Below are positions 46,216 to 56,092 of a DNA stretch of 64,000 nt, one piece after another. The stretch covers positions 1 to 64,000 of the forward strand of contig CAUBDX010000007.1 in assembly GCA_958434805.1 (NCBI GenBank). The letters run 5' to 3'. The stretch comes from an uncultured Phocaeicola sp. GTDB lineage: Bacteria; Bacteroidota; Bacteroidia; Bacteroidales; Bacteroidaceae. The position numbers were made by a program, and so were the translations under genes. Numbering within the stretch: position 1 is the first letter of the stretch; the number at the start of each line of letters is the position of its first letter. The notes below the pieces were generated by a model, which made no database searches, had not been told where the DNA came from, and worked only from the letters and a program-made list of their open reading frames with translations.

Positions 46216-46299
46216 AAAAACGCCAGCACGTTTGAAATAAAACGTCTTGGCGTTATAATAAAAATGTCTTGACGTTTTAAAAAAACGCCAAGACATTTT
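46216..46299. terminator. Two tandem CGCCAAGACATTTT-type hairpins between convergent genes
   Basis: First hairpin 46216-46254 (AACGCCAG.ACGTTT with AAAACGTCTTGGCGTT). Second hairpin 46261-46278 with 46282-46299, 17 of 18 bp, with T-runs outside on both sides. The second is a strong terminator for prfC on the minus strand and probably for the plus strand as well. Confidence 0.78.
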
Positions 46300-46320
46300 T
46301 TCTTTCCGTATATCACGCTT

Positions 46321-47892
46321 TTAGAACTCTGATGTAAAGTGAAACTTAATGTGCTTAAAGTCCATCTGAGCCATCTGAAGCACATAACCACTATCAGCAA
46401 GGAACACATCACGCCCGTCACGGTCTTTTGCCATATACTGGTATTTACGTTTCTTGAACGCTTCCAGTTCGGCAGGATCATCGCTTTCAACCCAACAAGC
46501 CTTATACAGACTGATCGGTTCCCAACGGCATTTCGCGTTATATTCATTTTCCAGACGATACTGAATTACCTCAAACTGAAGCTGTCCCACAGTTCCGATA
46601 ATCTTCCGCCCGTTAAACTGATTGACAAACAGCTGAGCCACACCCTCGTCCATCAGCTGGTCAATTCCTTTGTTCAGCTGTTTCGTCTTCATCGGATCAG
46701 CATTTTCAATATACTTAAACATCTCCGGAGAGAAGCTTGGAAGTCCCTTGAAATGCAGGTTTTCACCCTCTGTCAGTGTGTCACCGATTTTAAAAGTTCC
46801 GTTATCGGGCAAACCGATAATATCACCTGCCCACGCCTCATCTACAGTTGTTTTACGCTGTGCCATAAACTGAGTAGGTGAAGAAAAGCGCATGGTCTTG
46901 TTATGACGGACATGCAAATACGGCGTATTACGGGTAAACTTACCGGAGCAAACTTTACAGAAAGCCACACACGAACGGTGGTTCGGGTCGATATTCGCAG
47001 TAATCTTAAAGATGAAACCTGTGAATTTTGATTCATCGGGAGCCACCGTACGTTCTTCAGCTGTTACCGGACGCGGACTGGGAGCAATCTCCACAAAGCA
47101 GTCAAGCAATTCCTGTACCCCGAAGTTATTCAAGGCAGAGCCGAAAAATACCGGAGCAAGTTCACCCTTCAGATAACTGTTTACATCAAATTCCGGATAA
47201 ACCCCGTCAATCAATTCCAGCTCACCACGAAGCTTATCAGCCAAAGGTGTACCGATATGATTATCCAGTTCTTCCGAATGAATATCTACCTCCACTTTTT
47301 CAGTCACCACTTGCTTGGAAGGCTGAAAGAGATTCAGCTTTTGTTCGTAGATATTATAAACTCCCTTGAAACGCGGACCGCTCTCAATAGGCCACGTCAA
47401 AGGACGCACATTAATAACCAGTTCCTCTTCCAGTTCATCGAGCAAATCGAAAGGATCCTTGGCTTCACGGTCCATCTTATTCACGAAGATAATCACGGGA
47501 GTATTGCGCATACGGCAGACTTCCATCAATTTTCGGGTCTGGGTTTCCACACCCTTGGCACCGTCAACCACAATAATTACACTGTCTACCGCTGTCAGCG
47601 TACGATACGTATCTTCAGCAAAGTCCTGGTGACCCGGAGTATCGAGAATATTGATTTTATAATCCCGGTAATCAAACTCCATAACCGAAGTCGTAACAGA
47701 AATACCACGCTGTTTTTCAATATCCATCCAGTCGGATGTAGCCGTTTTCTTAATCTTGTTCGATTTTACCGCTCCTGCCACCTGAATCTGTCCACCAAAA
47801 AGCAGCAACTTTTCAGTCAATGAGGTTTTACCGGCATCCGGATGCGCGATAATCGCAAATGTTCGTCTTCTTTCTATCTCTTGGTTTGCCAT
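46321..47892 (-). CDS. prfC: Peptide chain release factor 3
   Basis: 523 residues, translational GTPase. The P-loop AHPDAGKTS (16-24), DTPGHQDF (G3) and NKMD (G4) are intact, followed by the RF3 domain II and the C-terminal domain ([15 protein letters not shown]). Recycles RF1/RF2 after peptide release. Last gene of the DUF4924-rfbD-prfC unit, 6 bp after rfbD. Confidence 0.96.
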   Translation of the reverse strand: MANQEIERRRTFAIIAHPDAGKTSLTEKLLLFGGQIQVAGAVKSNKIKKTATSDWMDIEKQRGISVTTSVMEFDYRDYKINILDTPGHQDFAEDTYRTLTAVDSVIIVVDGAKGVETQTRKLMEVCRMRNTPVIIFVNKMDREAKDPFDLLDELEEELVINVRPLTWPIESGPRFKGVYNIYEQKLNLFQPSKQVVTEKVEVDIHSEELDNHIGTPLADKLRGELELIDGVYPEFDVNSYLKGELAPVFFGSALNNFGVQELLDCFVEIAPSPRPVTAEERTVAPDESKFTGFIFKITANIDPNHRSCVAFCKVCSGKFTRNTPYLHVRHNKTMRFSSPTQFMAQRKTTVDEAWAGDIIGLPDNGTFKIGDTLTEGENLHFKGLPSFSPEMFKYIENADPMKTKQLNKGIDQLMDEGVAQLFVNQFNGRKIIGTVGQLQFEVIQYRLENEYNAKCRWEPISLYKACWVESDDPAELEAFKKRKYQYMAKDRDGRDVFLADSGYVLQMAQMDFKHIKFHFTSEF

Positions 47893-47898
47893 ACAAAT

Positions 47899-48762
47899 TT
47901 ATTTTTCAAGCTCCAATTTATCAATACATTCCCGTAAACTATCTATCCAATAAGGGATTTCCACACCATAAGTTTCTTTTATCTTTGTCTTGTCAAGCAC
48001 AGAATAGTGCGGACGGCTGGCTCTGGTAGGATATTCTTCCGTATGAAGAGGCTTTAATTTACAATCTGTAATGCCAGCCAGATGATGGATAACCTGCGTA
48101 AAATCATACCACGAACAAACCCCTTCATTGCTGAAATGATACACTCCCGGAACAATTCCCTTTCCGATAGCAGCAAAAATAACCGCCGCCAAATCGCGGG
48201 CATAAGTAGGAGTTCCAATCTGGTCAAAAATCACGCCTAACATATCGCGCTCTTTGCCCAGACGAATCATGGTCTTGACAAAGTTATTGCCAAAGGTTGA
48301 ATACAGCCAGGCAGTACGGATAATCATGGTATTCGAGCATGCAGCCATAGCCGCTTTCTCACCGTCCAACTTCGTAGAACCATACACCGAATTCGGGCAA
48401 GTAGGCTCATCTTCACGGTAAGGCACATGAGCTGTGCCGTCAAAAACATAATCAGTAGATACCTGAACCAGATATCCGTTACGAGTCTGGACGGCCTCAG
48501 CCAAATAACCCGGAGCAAGATGATTTAACTTGTCACATAACTCCTCATTGTCTTCGGCTTTATCTACGGCTGTATAGGCTGCACAGTTAACAATAACATC
48601 AACCTGATGTGTATCTACAAAGTGCTTTACAGCCACCTTGTCGCAAATATCCAGTTCAGCCACATCAGTAAAAAAATAATTATATTCCTGATGCTCTTCT
48701 GCCAGCAAACGCATCTCATTTCCTAACTGACCGTTTGCTCCTGTAACCAATATATTCTTCAT
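47899..48762 (-). CDS. rfbD: dTDP-4-dehydrorhamnose reductase
   Basis: 287 residues, short-chain dehydrogenase fold. NADPH loop GANGQLGNEM (8-17), STDYVFDGTAHVPY (substrate and Mg site) and the catalytic YGSTKLDGEK (YxxxK). Makes dTDP-L-rhamnose, the last step of the pathway used for capsule and LPS sugars. rfbA, rfbB and rfbC are not in the window. It lies 2 bp after the DUF4924 gene and 6 bp before prfC, an odd grouping that is nevertheless tight. Confidence 0.94.
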   Translation of the reverse strand: MKNILVTGANGQLGNEMRLLAEEHQEYNYFFTDVAELDICDKVAVKHFVDTHQVDVIVNCAAYTAVDKAEDNEELCDKLNHLAPGYLAEAVQTRNGYLVQVSTDYVFDGTAHVPYREDEPTCPNSVYGSTKLDGEKAAMAACSNTMIIRTAWLYSTFGNNFVKTMIRLGKERDMLGVIFDQIGTPTYARDLAAVIFAAIGKGIVPGVYHFSNEGVCSWYDFTQVIHHLAGITDCKLKPLHTEEYPTRASRPHYSVLDKTKIKETYGVEIPYWIDSLRECIDKLELEK

Positions 48763-48764
48763 AT

Positions 48765-49310
48765 TTATTCCAGTTCTAATTCTCCTTGTTTATCTTTGAT
48801 ATAATATCCAGCCAGCATGGCCAACAAATCGCCGATTACTTTTAAAGCCTTCTGAGTGGCTTCGGTTACTTCTTTCTTCTGCAACCGGAGCAACATTACG
48901 CCATACATCGCTTCAAAGCATGTTTCAAGTTCAGGGGTTTCCTTATCTTTTTTCTTCGTCCGGAGTTCCACGATAAAAGGCAGCGCTTTATAATAAGCTG
49001 CGCTATAATACGGAAACTTAGGCGACTTGAGCAAACGCAAATGCAAGTCGGTAAGCCAAACAATTATATTTTTATTAATCTGAAGATGTCCTTCCTCCAT
49101 TACTCCCTCATCGTGCATCATATTGATGAGGTCTTCATACCACTGCGCCAATGCCTTCTTCTGCTCTTGAGTAATAGGATAAGGATCTATGATTGACTCA
49201 CGGATCTTGACCATATCAAAGCCATTGGCACGAATCAAATCTTCTATCTGCCACATATAAAGCAGATACTCTGCAATATTCTGCTGTTTTAACTGCTGAG
49301 AAATATACAT
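48765..49310 (-). CDS. DUF4924 family protein
   Basis: 181 residues, all-helical, no signal peptide. Conserved stretches IAEYLLYMWQIEDLIRA (14-30), KALAQWYEDLINMMHDEG and FEAMYGVMLLRLQKKE fit DUF4924, a Bacteroidetes family without known function. First gene of the DUF4924-rfbD-prfC unit. Confidence 0.85.
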   Translation of the reverse strand: MYISQQLKQQNIAEYLLYMWQIEDLIRANGFDMVKIRESIIDPYPITQEQKKALAQWYEDLINMMHDEGVMEEGHLQINKNIIVWLTDLHLRLLKSPKFPYYSAAYYKALPFIVELRTKKKDKETPELETCFEAMYGVMLLRLQKKEVTEATQKALKVIGDLLAMLAGYYIKDKQGELELE

Positions 49311-49320
49311 TGTATGTTTT

Positions 49321-49344
49321 GAGTTCTTGAGTTCTTGAGTTCTT
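49321..49344. repeat. Short tandem repeat GAGTTCTT x3
   Basis: Three copies of an 8-bp unit in the gap upstream of the DUF4924 gene, of the same type as the filler at 33906-33990. Confidence 0.7.
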
Positions 49345-49411
49345 AAGTTTTATATTTTGAGTTTCGGGTTCCTTCGCTTTGTTTTTCAAATTCTTAAGCT
49401 ATTCAGTTCTT

Positions 49412-50071
49412 TCATGAGAATGACTTGCCGAAGAATGCAAAAACGATGCCCACTAATGCAGCAATAGTTACTGCCACTCCGATGATACGGTTCAACACCC
49501 AAATGCCGCGCACATTAAAACGCGTACGTACCTTATTTACAAAATAGGTAATGCCAAACCACCATGTCAATGCACCTAAAATGATTGCCAAATAGCCCAC
49601 CAGCTGGAATCCGACCGGACTGCCGGGCATAACAAACGAGAACCGGGCAAACAGACCTATAAACAAAAAGATGATTAGCGGATTAGACAGGGTTACAAAA
49701 AAAGCTGTTACAAAGTTATGTAAATAAGTTCCCCGCCGGGCTGAGACCGGGCGCAATGACTTGACAGGATTGCTGCGAAAGGTATAAACTCCAAATGCCA
49801 ACAGCATTACGCTGCCCACCACTTGAAGAAAAAGCTGATGTTTTACTATAAGGTCATCCATAAAGCTCATGCCATATCCGGTAATCAAGGCATAGCAAAT
49901 ATCGCTTAAGGCAGCACCCAAACCTGTCACAAAGCCAAACCAACGACCTTTATTCAGCGTCCGCTGAATACAAAGCACGCCGACAGGCCCTAACGGAGCA
50001 GACACAACTACCCCGACAATAAAGCCCTTCACCAGCAAATCCAGTATCGTAACCTGTTCTATCCAATTCAT
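49412..50071 (-). CDS. LysE/RhtB-type amino-acid exporter
   Basis: The frame runs up to 50236, overlapping purL, but the ATG at 50071 begins a normal LysE-family sequence (MNWIEQVTILDLLVKGF), giving 219 residues. Six hydrophobic helices, SAPLGPVGVLCIQRTL (helix 1 signature) and FFVTLSNPLIIFLF are typical. Exports an amino acid or related compound from the inner membrane. It is divergent from purL; the 136-bp gap carries the purL promoter. Confidence 0.9.
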   Translation of the reverse strand: MNWIEQVTILDLLVKGFIVGVVVSAPLGPVGVLCIQRTLNKGRWFGFVTGLGAALSDICYALITGYGMSFMDDLIVKHQLFLQVVGSVMLLAFGVYTFRSNPVKSLRPVSARRGTYLHNFVTAFFVTLSNPLIIFLFIGLFARFSFVMPGSPVGFQLVGYLAIILGALTWWFGITYFVNKVRTRFNVRGIWVLNRIIGVAVTIAALVGIVFAFFGKSFS

Positions 50072-50147
50072 ACTGCAAAGATGATACTTTTTTACGAAAG
50101 TACCTATATTTAGTCGTCTTTTTCTTTCGTGCAAGCGGGCTTTTATG

Positions 50148-50155
50148 TAACTTTG
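50148..50155 (+). promoter_or_regulatory. -7 box for purL
   Basis: TAACTTTG fits TAnnTTTG, 52 bp before the purL ATG at 50208. Confidence 0.5.
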
Positions 50156-50207
50156 CACATGATTTATACACGAGCGAAATATATTCAAATAAACATATAC
50201 AAATGCT

Positions 50208-53200
50208 ATGATTCTATTTTTCAGAACTCCTACCAACAGTGTGATTGCAACAGAATGCAGTCAGGAACTAAACTCTGAAGACATCAAGAAGTTATGCTGG
50301 CTTTACAGCGAAGCTACCGTAGAAAACGAGGAAAACCTGAAAGGATGGTTCATCGGACCACGCCGTGAGATGATTACCCCGTGGAGTACCAACGCCGTAG
50401 AAATCACTCAAAACATGGGGCTGAACGGTATCCGCCGTATTGAAGAATACTTCCCTGTAAAAGATGAAAATGCCGACCATGACCCTATGCTGCAACGCAT
50501 GTATCATGGATTGAGCCAAGACATTTTCACAATCGACATGAAACCACAGCCGATTGTTTACATTGAAAATCTGGAAGAGTATAACGAAAAAGAAGGTCTG
50601 GCACTTTCACGCGAGGAAATGGACTACCTCTTGAAAGTTGAAAAAGACTTGGGCCGTAAACTGACCGACTCTGAAGTTTTCGGGTTTGCACAAATCAACT
50701 CTGAGCACTGCCGTCATAAAATCTTTGGCGGTACGTTCGTTATCGACGGACAGGAAATGGAGTCTTCCTTATTCCAAATGATTAAAAAGACCACACAGGA
50801 AAACCCAAACAAGATTATTTCTGCTTACAAGGATAATGTGGCTTTTGCTGAAGGTCCCGTTGTAGAACAGTTTGCCCCGGCTAATCATGCTACTTCTGAT
50901 TACTTCATCATCAAAGATATTAAAACCGTTATTTCTCTGAAAGCGGAAACACATAACTTCCCCACTACAGTAGAGCCTTTCAACGGTGCATCAACTGGTA
51001 CCGGAGGTGAAATCCGTGACCGCATGGGTGGAGGTAAAGGTTCTTGGCCTATTGCCGGTACTGCCGTGTACATGACTTCATATCCACGTACAGAAGAAGG
51101 CCGCGAATGGGAAAACATTCTCCCAGTGCGCAAATGGTTATACCAGACTCCTGAACAAATCTTGATTAAAGCATCTAATGGAGCTTCCGACTTCGGTAAT
51201 AAATTCGGTCAGCCGCTTATCTGTGGTTCGGTATTGACTTTCGAGCATCAGGAAAACAATGAAAAATATGCATTCGATAAGGTTATCATGCTTGCCGGAG
51301 GTGTAGGATATGGAACACAGCGTGACTGCCTGAAAGGCTCACCCGAAGCTGGAAACAAAGTTGTAGTAATGGGTGGCGACAATTACCGCATCGGTCTGGG
51401 CGGTGGTTCTGTTTCATCGGTTGAAACCGGACGTTACTCTTCAGGTATTGAGCTGAATGCTATTCAGCGTGCGAATGCAGAAATGCAGAAACGTGCGTAC
51501 AATGTGGTCCGTGCGCTTTGCGAAGAAGATGAAAACCCGATTGTTTCTATTCATGACCACGGTTCAGCCGGACACGTAAACTGTCTTTCTGAATTGGTTG
51601 AAGAATGCGGCGGATTGATTCATATGGACAAATTGCCGATTGGAGATGAAACACTGTCGGCTAAGGAAATTATCGCCAACGAATCACAGGAACGTATGGG
51701 CTTGCTGATTGACGAAAAAGCCATCGAACACGTACAAAAAATCGCTGAACGTGAACGCGCTCCGATGTATGTGGTGGGTGAAACTACCGGTGATCATCGT
51801 TTTGCTTTTGAACAAGCTGACGGAGTTCGTCCGTTTGACTTGGCTGTGGACCAGATGTTTGGTTCATCGCCTAAGACTTACATGATTGACAAGACAGTGG
51901 AACGTCATTATGAAAATGTATCGTATGATGTTACTAAACTGAATGAATATGTAAACCGCGTACTGCAGCTTGAAGCTGTTGCCTGCAAAGACTGGTTAAC
52001 TAATAAAGTAGACCGCTCAGTAACAGGTAAAATCGCACGCCAGCAGTGTCAGGGTGAACTGCAGCTTCCGTTAAGCGACTGTGGTGTGGTTGCATTAGAC
52101 TATAGAGGAGAAAAAGGTATTGCCACCGCTTTAGGACATGCACCGCAGGCTGCATTGGCAAATCCTGCTGCCGGATCGGTATTGGCTGTATCAGAAGCTC
52201 TGACCAATATTGTATGGGCTCCGATGGCTGAAGGCATGGACAGCCTTTCTCTTTCTGCCAACTGGATGTGGCCATGCCGCGCACAGGAAGGCGAAGATGC
52301 ACGTCTGTATACTGCCGTGAAAGCATTGTCTGATTTCTGCTGTGCACTACAGATTAATGTGCCTACCGGAAAAGACTCATTGTCAATGACACAAAAATAT
52401 CCGAACGGCGAAAAGATTATCAGCCCGGGAACAGTAATTGTTTCTGCCGGAGGTGAAGTTTCTGACATCAAGAAAGTGGTTTCACCGGTTATGGTAAACA
52501 AGGCTAAATCTACTTTCTATCACATCGACTTCAGCTTTGACGAATTGCGTCTGGGTGGTTCTGCCTTTGCTCAATCGCTGAACAAGGTGGGCGATGACGT
52601 TCCTACTGTACAAAATCCGGAATATTTCCGCGATGCGTTCCTTGCCGTACAGGAATTAGTAAATAAGGGATTAATCTTGGCGGGGCACGATATCTCTGCC
52701 GGAGGTTTGATCACTACTCTGCTTGAAATGTGTTTTGCCAACACTGACGGTGGTATGGAAATCAACTTGGATAAAATTAAATGCGACGATATCGTAAAAG
52801 TTCTCTTCGCTGAAAATCCGGGTGTAGTTATCCAGGTGGCAGATAAACATAAAGCAGAAGTTAAGAAAATATTGGAAGACGCAGGTGTGGGTTACGTGAA
52901 ATTGGGTACTCCAAGCGAAGAACGTCATATTCTCGTTACACTTCATGATGCTACTTACCAGTTTGGTATCGACTATCTGCGCGATGTGTGGTATTCTACT
53001 TCTTACTTGCTCGACCGCAAACAGAGCATGAACGGATGTGCTAAGAAGCGTTTTGAAAACTATAAGCAGCAGCCGGTTGAATTTGCATTCGACAAATCAT
53101 TTACCGGTAAGCTTTCTCAGTTTGGCTTGAATCCTGACCGCCGCACACCGAGTGGCATCAAGGCTGCTATCATCCGTGAAAAGGGTACCAACGGGGAACG

Positions 53201-53912
53201 TGAAATGGCTTACATGCTTTACCTGGCAGGCTTCGACGTGAAGGATGTGACGATGACCGACCTTATCAGCGGACGTGAAACACTGGAAGACATCAATATG
53301 GTGGTGTATTGCGGTGGTTTCTCTAACTCCGACGTACTTGGTTCAGCAAAGGGATGGGCAGGAAGTTTCTTGTTTAACCCCAAAGCAAAAGCTGCACTCG
53401 ATAATTTCTACGCACGTGAAGATACACTTTCACTGGGTGTATGCAACGGATGTCAGCTGATGATGGAACTGGGTCTGATTACTCCGGAGGATAAGAAGAA
53501 AGGCAAAATGCTGCACAATGATTCACACAAGTTTGAATCTGTATTCTTGGGTGTAACCGTACCGATGAACCGCAGCGTGATGTTCGGCTCATTGAGTGGC
53601 TCGAAATTGGGTATCTGGGTAGCTCATGGTGAGGGTAAGTTCTCATTGCCTTATCCGGAAGATCACTATAACGTGGTATTGAAATACTCTTATGATGAAT
53701 ATCCGGGTAACCCGAACGGCTCTGATTACAGCGTAGCAGGTATTGCCAGCCAAGACGGACGCCATTTGGCTATGATGCCGCACTTGGAACGTGCATGCTT
53801 CCCATGGGAAAATGCATATTATCCGCTTGAACGCCTCCATGAAGATCAGATTACTCCGTGGATGGAAGCATTTGTCAATGCACGCAAGTGGGTAGAAGCT
53901 CACAAGAAATAA
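50208..53912 (+). CDS. purL: Phosphoribosylformylglycinamidine synthase (large form)
   Basis: 1234 residues, the single-chain PurL that joins the synthetase and the glutaminase. N-terminal linker, two FGAM synthase halves (INSEHCRHKIFGG near 163-175; METHNFPTT-like ETHNFPTTVEPFNG and later PTGKDSLS) and a C-terminal class I glutamine amidotransferase with the nucleophile Cys near 1078 (LGVCNGCQLM) and HGEGK. Catalyses the fourth step of purine synthesis using ATP and glutamine. Monocistronic, with its own promoter and a strong terminator. Confidence 0.96.
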   Translation: MILFFRTPTNSVIATECSQELNSEDIKKLCWLYSEATVENEENLKGWFIGPRREMITPWSTNAVEITQNMGLNGIRRIEEYFPVKDENADHDPMLQRMYHGLSQDIFTIDMKPQPIVYIENLEEYNEKEGLALSREEMDYLLKVEKDLGRKLTDSEVFGFAQINSEHCRHKIFGGTFVIDGQEMESSLFQMIKKTTQENPNKIISAYKDNVAFAEGPVVEQFAPANHATSDYFIIKDIKTVISLKAETHNFPTTVEPFNGASTGTGGEIRDRMGGGKGSWPIAGTAVYMTSYPRTEEGREWENILPVRKWLYQTPEQILIKASNGASDFGNKFGQPLICGSVLTFEHQENNEKYAFDKVIMLAGGVGYGTQRDCLKGSPEAGNKVVVMGGDNYRIGLGGGSVSSVETGRYSSGIELNAIQRANAEMQKRAYNVVRALCEEDENPIVSIHDHGSAGHVNCLSELVEECGGLIHMDKLPIGDETLSAKEIIANESQERMGLLIDEKAIEHVQKIAERERAPMYVVGETTGDHRFAFEQADGVRPFDLAVDQMFGSSPKTYMIDKTVERHYENVSYDVTKLNEYVNRVLQLEAVACKDWLTNKVDRSVTGKIARQQCQGELQLPLSDCGVVALDYRGEKGIATALGHAPQAALANPAAGSVLAVSEALTNIVWAPMAEGMDSLSLSANWMWPCRAQEGEDARLYTAVKALSDFCCALQINVPTGKDSLSMTQKYPNGEKIISPGTVIVSAGGEVSDIKKVVSPVMVNKAKSTFYHIDFSFDELRLGGSAFAQSLNKVGDDVPTVQNPEYFRDAFLAVQELVNKGLILAGHDISAGGLITTLLEMCFANTDGGMEINLDKIKCDDIVKVLFAENPGVVIQVADKHKAEVKKILEDAGVGYVKLGTPSEERHILVTLHDATYQFGIDYLRDVWYSTSYLLDRKQSMNGCAKKRFENYKQQPVEFAFDKSFTGKLSQFGLNPDRRTPSGIKAAIIREKGTNGEREMAYMLYLAGFDVKDVTMTDLISGRETLEDINMVVYCGGFSNSDVLGSAKGWAGSFLFNPKAKAALDNFYAREDTLSLGVCNGCQLMMELGLITPEDKKKGKMLHNDSHKFESVFLGVTVPMNRSVMFGSLSGSKLGIWVAHGEGKFSLPYPEDHYNVVLKYSYDEYPGNPNGSDYSVAGIASQDGRHLAMMPHLERACFPWENAYYPLERLHEDQITPWMEAFVNARKWVEAHKK

Positions 53913-53951
53913 TTAACCAACGGCAGTCTTACCGTTAGTAGTTATCATATT

Positions 53952-54005
53952 ACTCCTTCCATCAGGCTGGTCAATTACGCCAGCCAGATGGAGGGAGTTT
54001 TTTTT
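53952..54005 (+). terminator. Strong intrinsic terminator after purL
   Basis: Arms 53952-53970 (ACTCCTTCCATCAGGCTGG) and 53980-53998 pair over about 17 bp with minor mismatches, then T8 (53998-54005). Confidence 0.9.
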
Positions 54006-54163
54006 ATCAGCAGATTTTCAGATGCCCTAAATAGGTCTTGAATAAGCCGACAGAAAAGGAGGTTCCTGAACAAGCCCGTGAAACAATGTACGGGTTTCAC
54101 GGACACAAAATCAACGGTTATAAGCGCCATAAACCATAAAAAAAAGGAGACATTACGGCGGAT

Positions 54164-54204
54164 ACAAAAAAGCATCCTGCAATGTATCACACACTACAGG
54201 ATGC
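54164..54204 (-). terminator. Terminator of the GH20-associated susCD genes
   Basis: Perfect 8-bp arms GCATCCTG (54172-54179) and CAGGATGC (54197-54204); on the minus strand the stem is followed by TTTTTTGT. Confidence 0.8.
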
Positions 54205-54264
54205 AAAATTGAGAAATTCAAAATAGAGTCTTAGCTAATATTGTTCTCTGTAAACAGAATTCAA

Positions 54265-56079
54265 TTAAAAGTTTCCTTTATTAGCATTATCCCACCAAAC
54301 ACGGGTTCCACCATTATCACCCTTGATGGTCTTGCTGGTATTTTCTTCTTCCAACAGTTTCAAGCCAGATGATTTCAAGGCTTCCCCATTTGTATCATAT
54401 TGGTTCTGAGCAAAAACTACACGGCGTAACCCTTCTTCCTTGTTCACGTAAGTAGGATCAACTTCTACTACTCCAGGGAATAATTTCGGATAACCGGTAC
54501 GGCGCTGTTCTGCCCATGCCTCGTTTGACAACGGGAACAAAGCAATGTATTTCTGAACCATGATGCGTGCCAGCTGGTCTTCATTCGATGCAGCATCGTC
54601 CCATTTAACACCCAGTTTGTTCAATGCCGGTGCATTCAAGCTAGCATCAACCGGATCAACAAAGTCTGCCTGTCCTTCTGTAGATGCAAGATAGTTTTCT
54701 ACAGCATTGCTTTCATAAGCAGTGATTACCGGATTAGCGTATGAACCACGATATTTCAGCTCATTTGCCATCGATACACGGATACCTTCTTCGTAATAGT
54801 CTTTTACAGAACTTTCAGTAATCCATCCGCGAAGACGAGCTTCAGCCAACAAGAAGAATGATTCAGCTCCCTTGAAAATAGGCAACGGCATACCGTAAGC
54901 CGATCCTTTCACACCGTCAAGCCATTGTGACATATTACTCCATGCATTTGGCTTAGCCGGAATATCAAATGCAAAACGGATACCATAATAGCCGTTATCA
55001 GCATCTACTAAAACAGCCTCCGAACGGTCTACTTTATTTTCTCCTTTATAATAAGTAGTTACCTTGTCTTCTGTTTTCTTTGAATAGCCTGCCTTCAAGA
55101 TTTCATCCTTGTTCTTAGTCATATAAAGCGGCAAACGCGGGTCTTTCATACCATCCATCAAAGTAACCAAATTTGCGTTAAATCCACAGTCACCCCAGTT
55201 GAACATCAACCACATTTCGTTTTCAAGACCTTTGCTGATCAAGATGTCTTTACCAGCATTTTCTCCGGCTGCCAATGTATTTGTTGCAGCATCTTTTGCA
55301 ATAGCTATTACATCGATACCTGCAGTTTTCATTTCCTCGACACGTTTCGACAGACGCAATGCCATACGCAAACGCATGGTGTTTGCCACTTGAAGCCATA
55401 ATTTGGTATCACCACCACACCATACATCACAAGACTTCAATGTAGTAAGTTCAGCCTGATTTTTGGAAGCGTCAGCTGCTGCCAAAACTTTAACAGCATT
55501 ATTCAAATCCGTTAACATCGACTTGTACAAAGTCTGTTGGCTATCATATGGGAACGTAGTCGTAGGAGTTGAATTCGGATTTTCTGCCAACTTTGCATCT
55601 GCTTCAATAACTGAAGTATAAGGAAGCGGACCATAGGCATCGGTAGTCATCAACGTTCCGTAAGCCTGTACGATACGCATTACCGCAGCTAAGATATTTT
55701 CTCCTTTTTCTTCGCAGTTGGCAATGACACGGCGAGTGTTATTGAAGATATGCAAGTTATAGTTTTCATCCATACCTCCACTATGATCACGGCGCATCTC
55801 CATCTTACAGTTGGTAAAGTTACCATTCGGAGTCATAAAGTAACCACTATACCAGTCGATAGTCAGGTTAGTCCAGAACTGGAACTGGTTCTGATGCGGC
55901 GGATAACAATAGGTCATCGGCTCCATCCACTGTGCGGAAGCAGGCAAATCATTTGGATTAATCTGCACCCCATTCGTGTTCAAGCTTTCAAAGTCATCTG
56001 TACAAGATGTTATCATAGAACCTCCCAGTACAGGTAAAGCCATCATTAAAGCGTATGTAAAAATCTTATTTCTTTTCAT
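54265..56079 (-). CDS. SusD-like (SusD_2 type) glycan-binding lipoprotein
   Basis: 604 residues. Lipoprotein signal with MITSCTDD (Cys26). It begins with the SusD_2-type region (FESLNTNGVQINPNDL) rather than the classic SusD start, and keeps the helical TPR-like scaffold (LAAVMRIVQAYGTLMTTDAYG) and the C-terminal EGIRVSM and NEAWAEQRRTGYP stretches typical of the PF12771 group. It binds the glycan at the surface with the SusC protein 13 bp upstream. Its ligand is probably a GlcNAc/GalNAc-containing glycan, judging from the two GH20 genes. Confidence 0.9.
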   Translation of the reverse strand: MKRNKIFTYALMMALPVLGGSMITSCTDDFESLNTNGVQINPNDLPASAQWMEPMTYCYPPHQNQFQFWTNLTIDWYSGYFMTPNGNFTNCKMEMRRDHSGGMDENYNLHIFNNTRRVIANCEEKGENILAAVMRIVQAYGTLMTTDAYGPLPYTSVIEADAKLAENPNSTPTTTFPYDSQQTLYKSMLTDLNNAVKVLAAADASKNQAELTTLKSCDVWCGGDTKLWLQVANTMRLRMALRLSKRVEEMKTAGIDVIAIAKDAATNTLAAGENAGKDILISKGLENEMWLMFNWGDCGFNANLVTLMDGMKDPRLPLYMTKNKDEILKAGYSKKTEDKVTTYYKGENKVDRSEAVLVDADNGYYGIRFAFDIPAKPNAWSNMSQWLDGVKGSAYGMPLPIFKGAESFFLLAEARLRGWITESSVKDYYEEGIRVSMANELKYRGSYANPVITAYESNAVENYLASTEGQADFVDPVDASLNAPALNKLGVKWDDAASNEDQLARIMVQKYIALFPLSNEAWAEQRRTGYPKLFPGVVEVDPTYVNKEEGLRRVVFAQNQYDTNGEALKSSGLKLLEEENTSKTIKGDNGGTRVWWDNANKGNF

Positions 56080-56092
56080 AGTTGCTAAAGAT

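Larger units (their letters stand above)
53913..54264. other. 352-bp gap between purL and susD, no gene
   Basis: Holds the purL terminator, a minor hairpin CCGTGAAA/TTTCACGG (54076-54083, 54095-54102) and the susD terminator (54164-54204). No credible open frame. Confidence 0.6.

Noticed and set aside
50072..50236. N-terminal extension of the LysE-type exporter
   Set aside because: It would run into the purL start and cover its promoter; the family sequence begins at the ATG at 50071.
54076..54102. Additional terminator between purL and susD
   Set aside because: The CCGTGAAA stem has no U-tract on either strand and lies between two better terminators.
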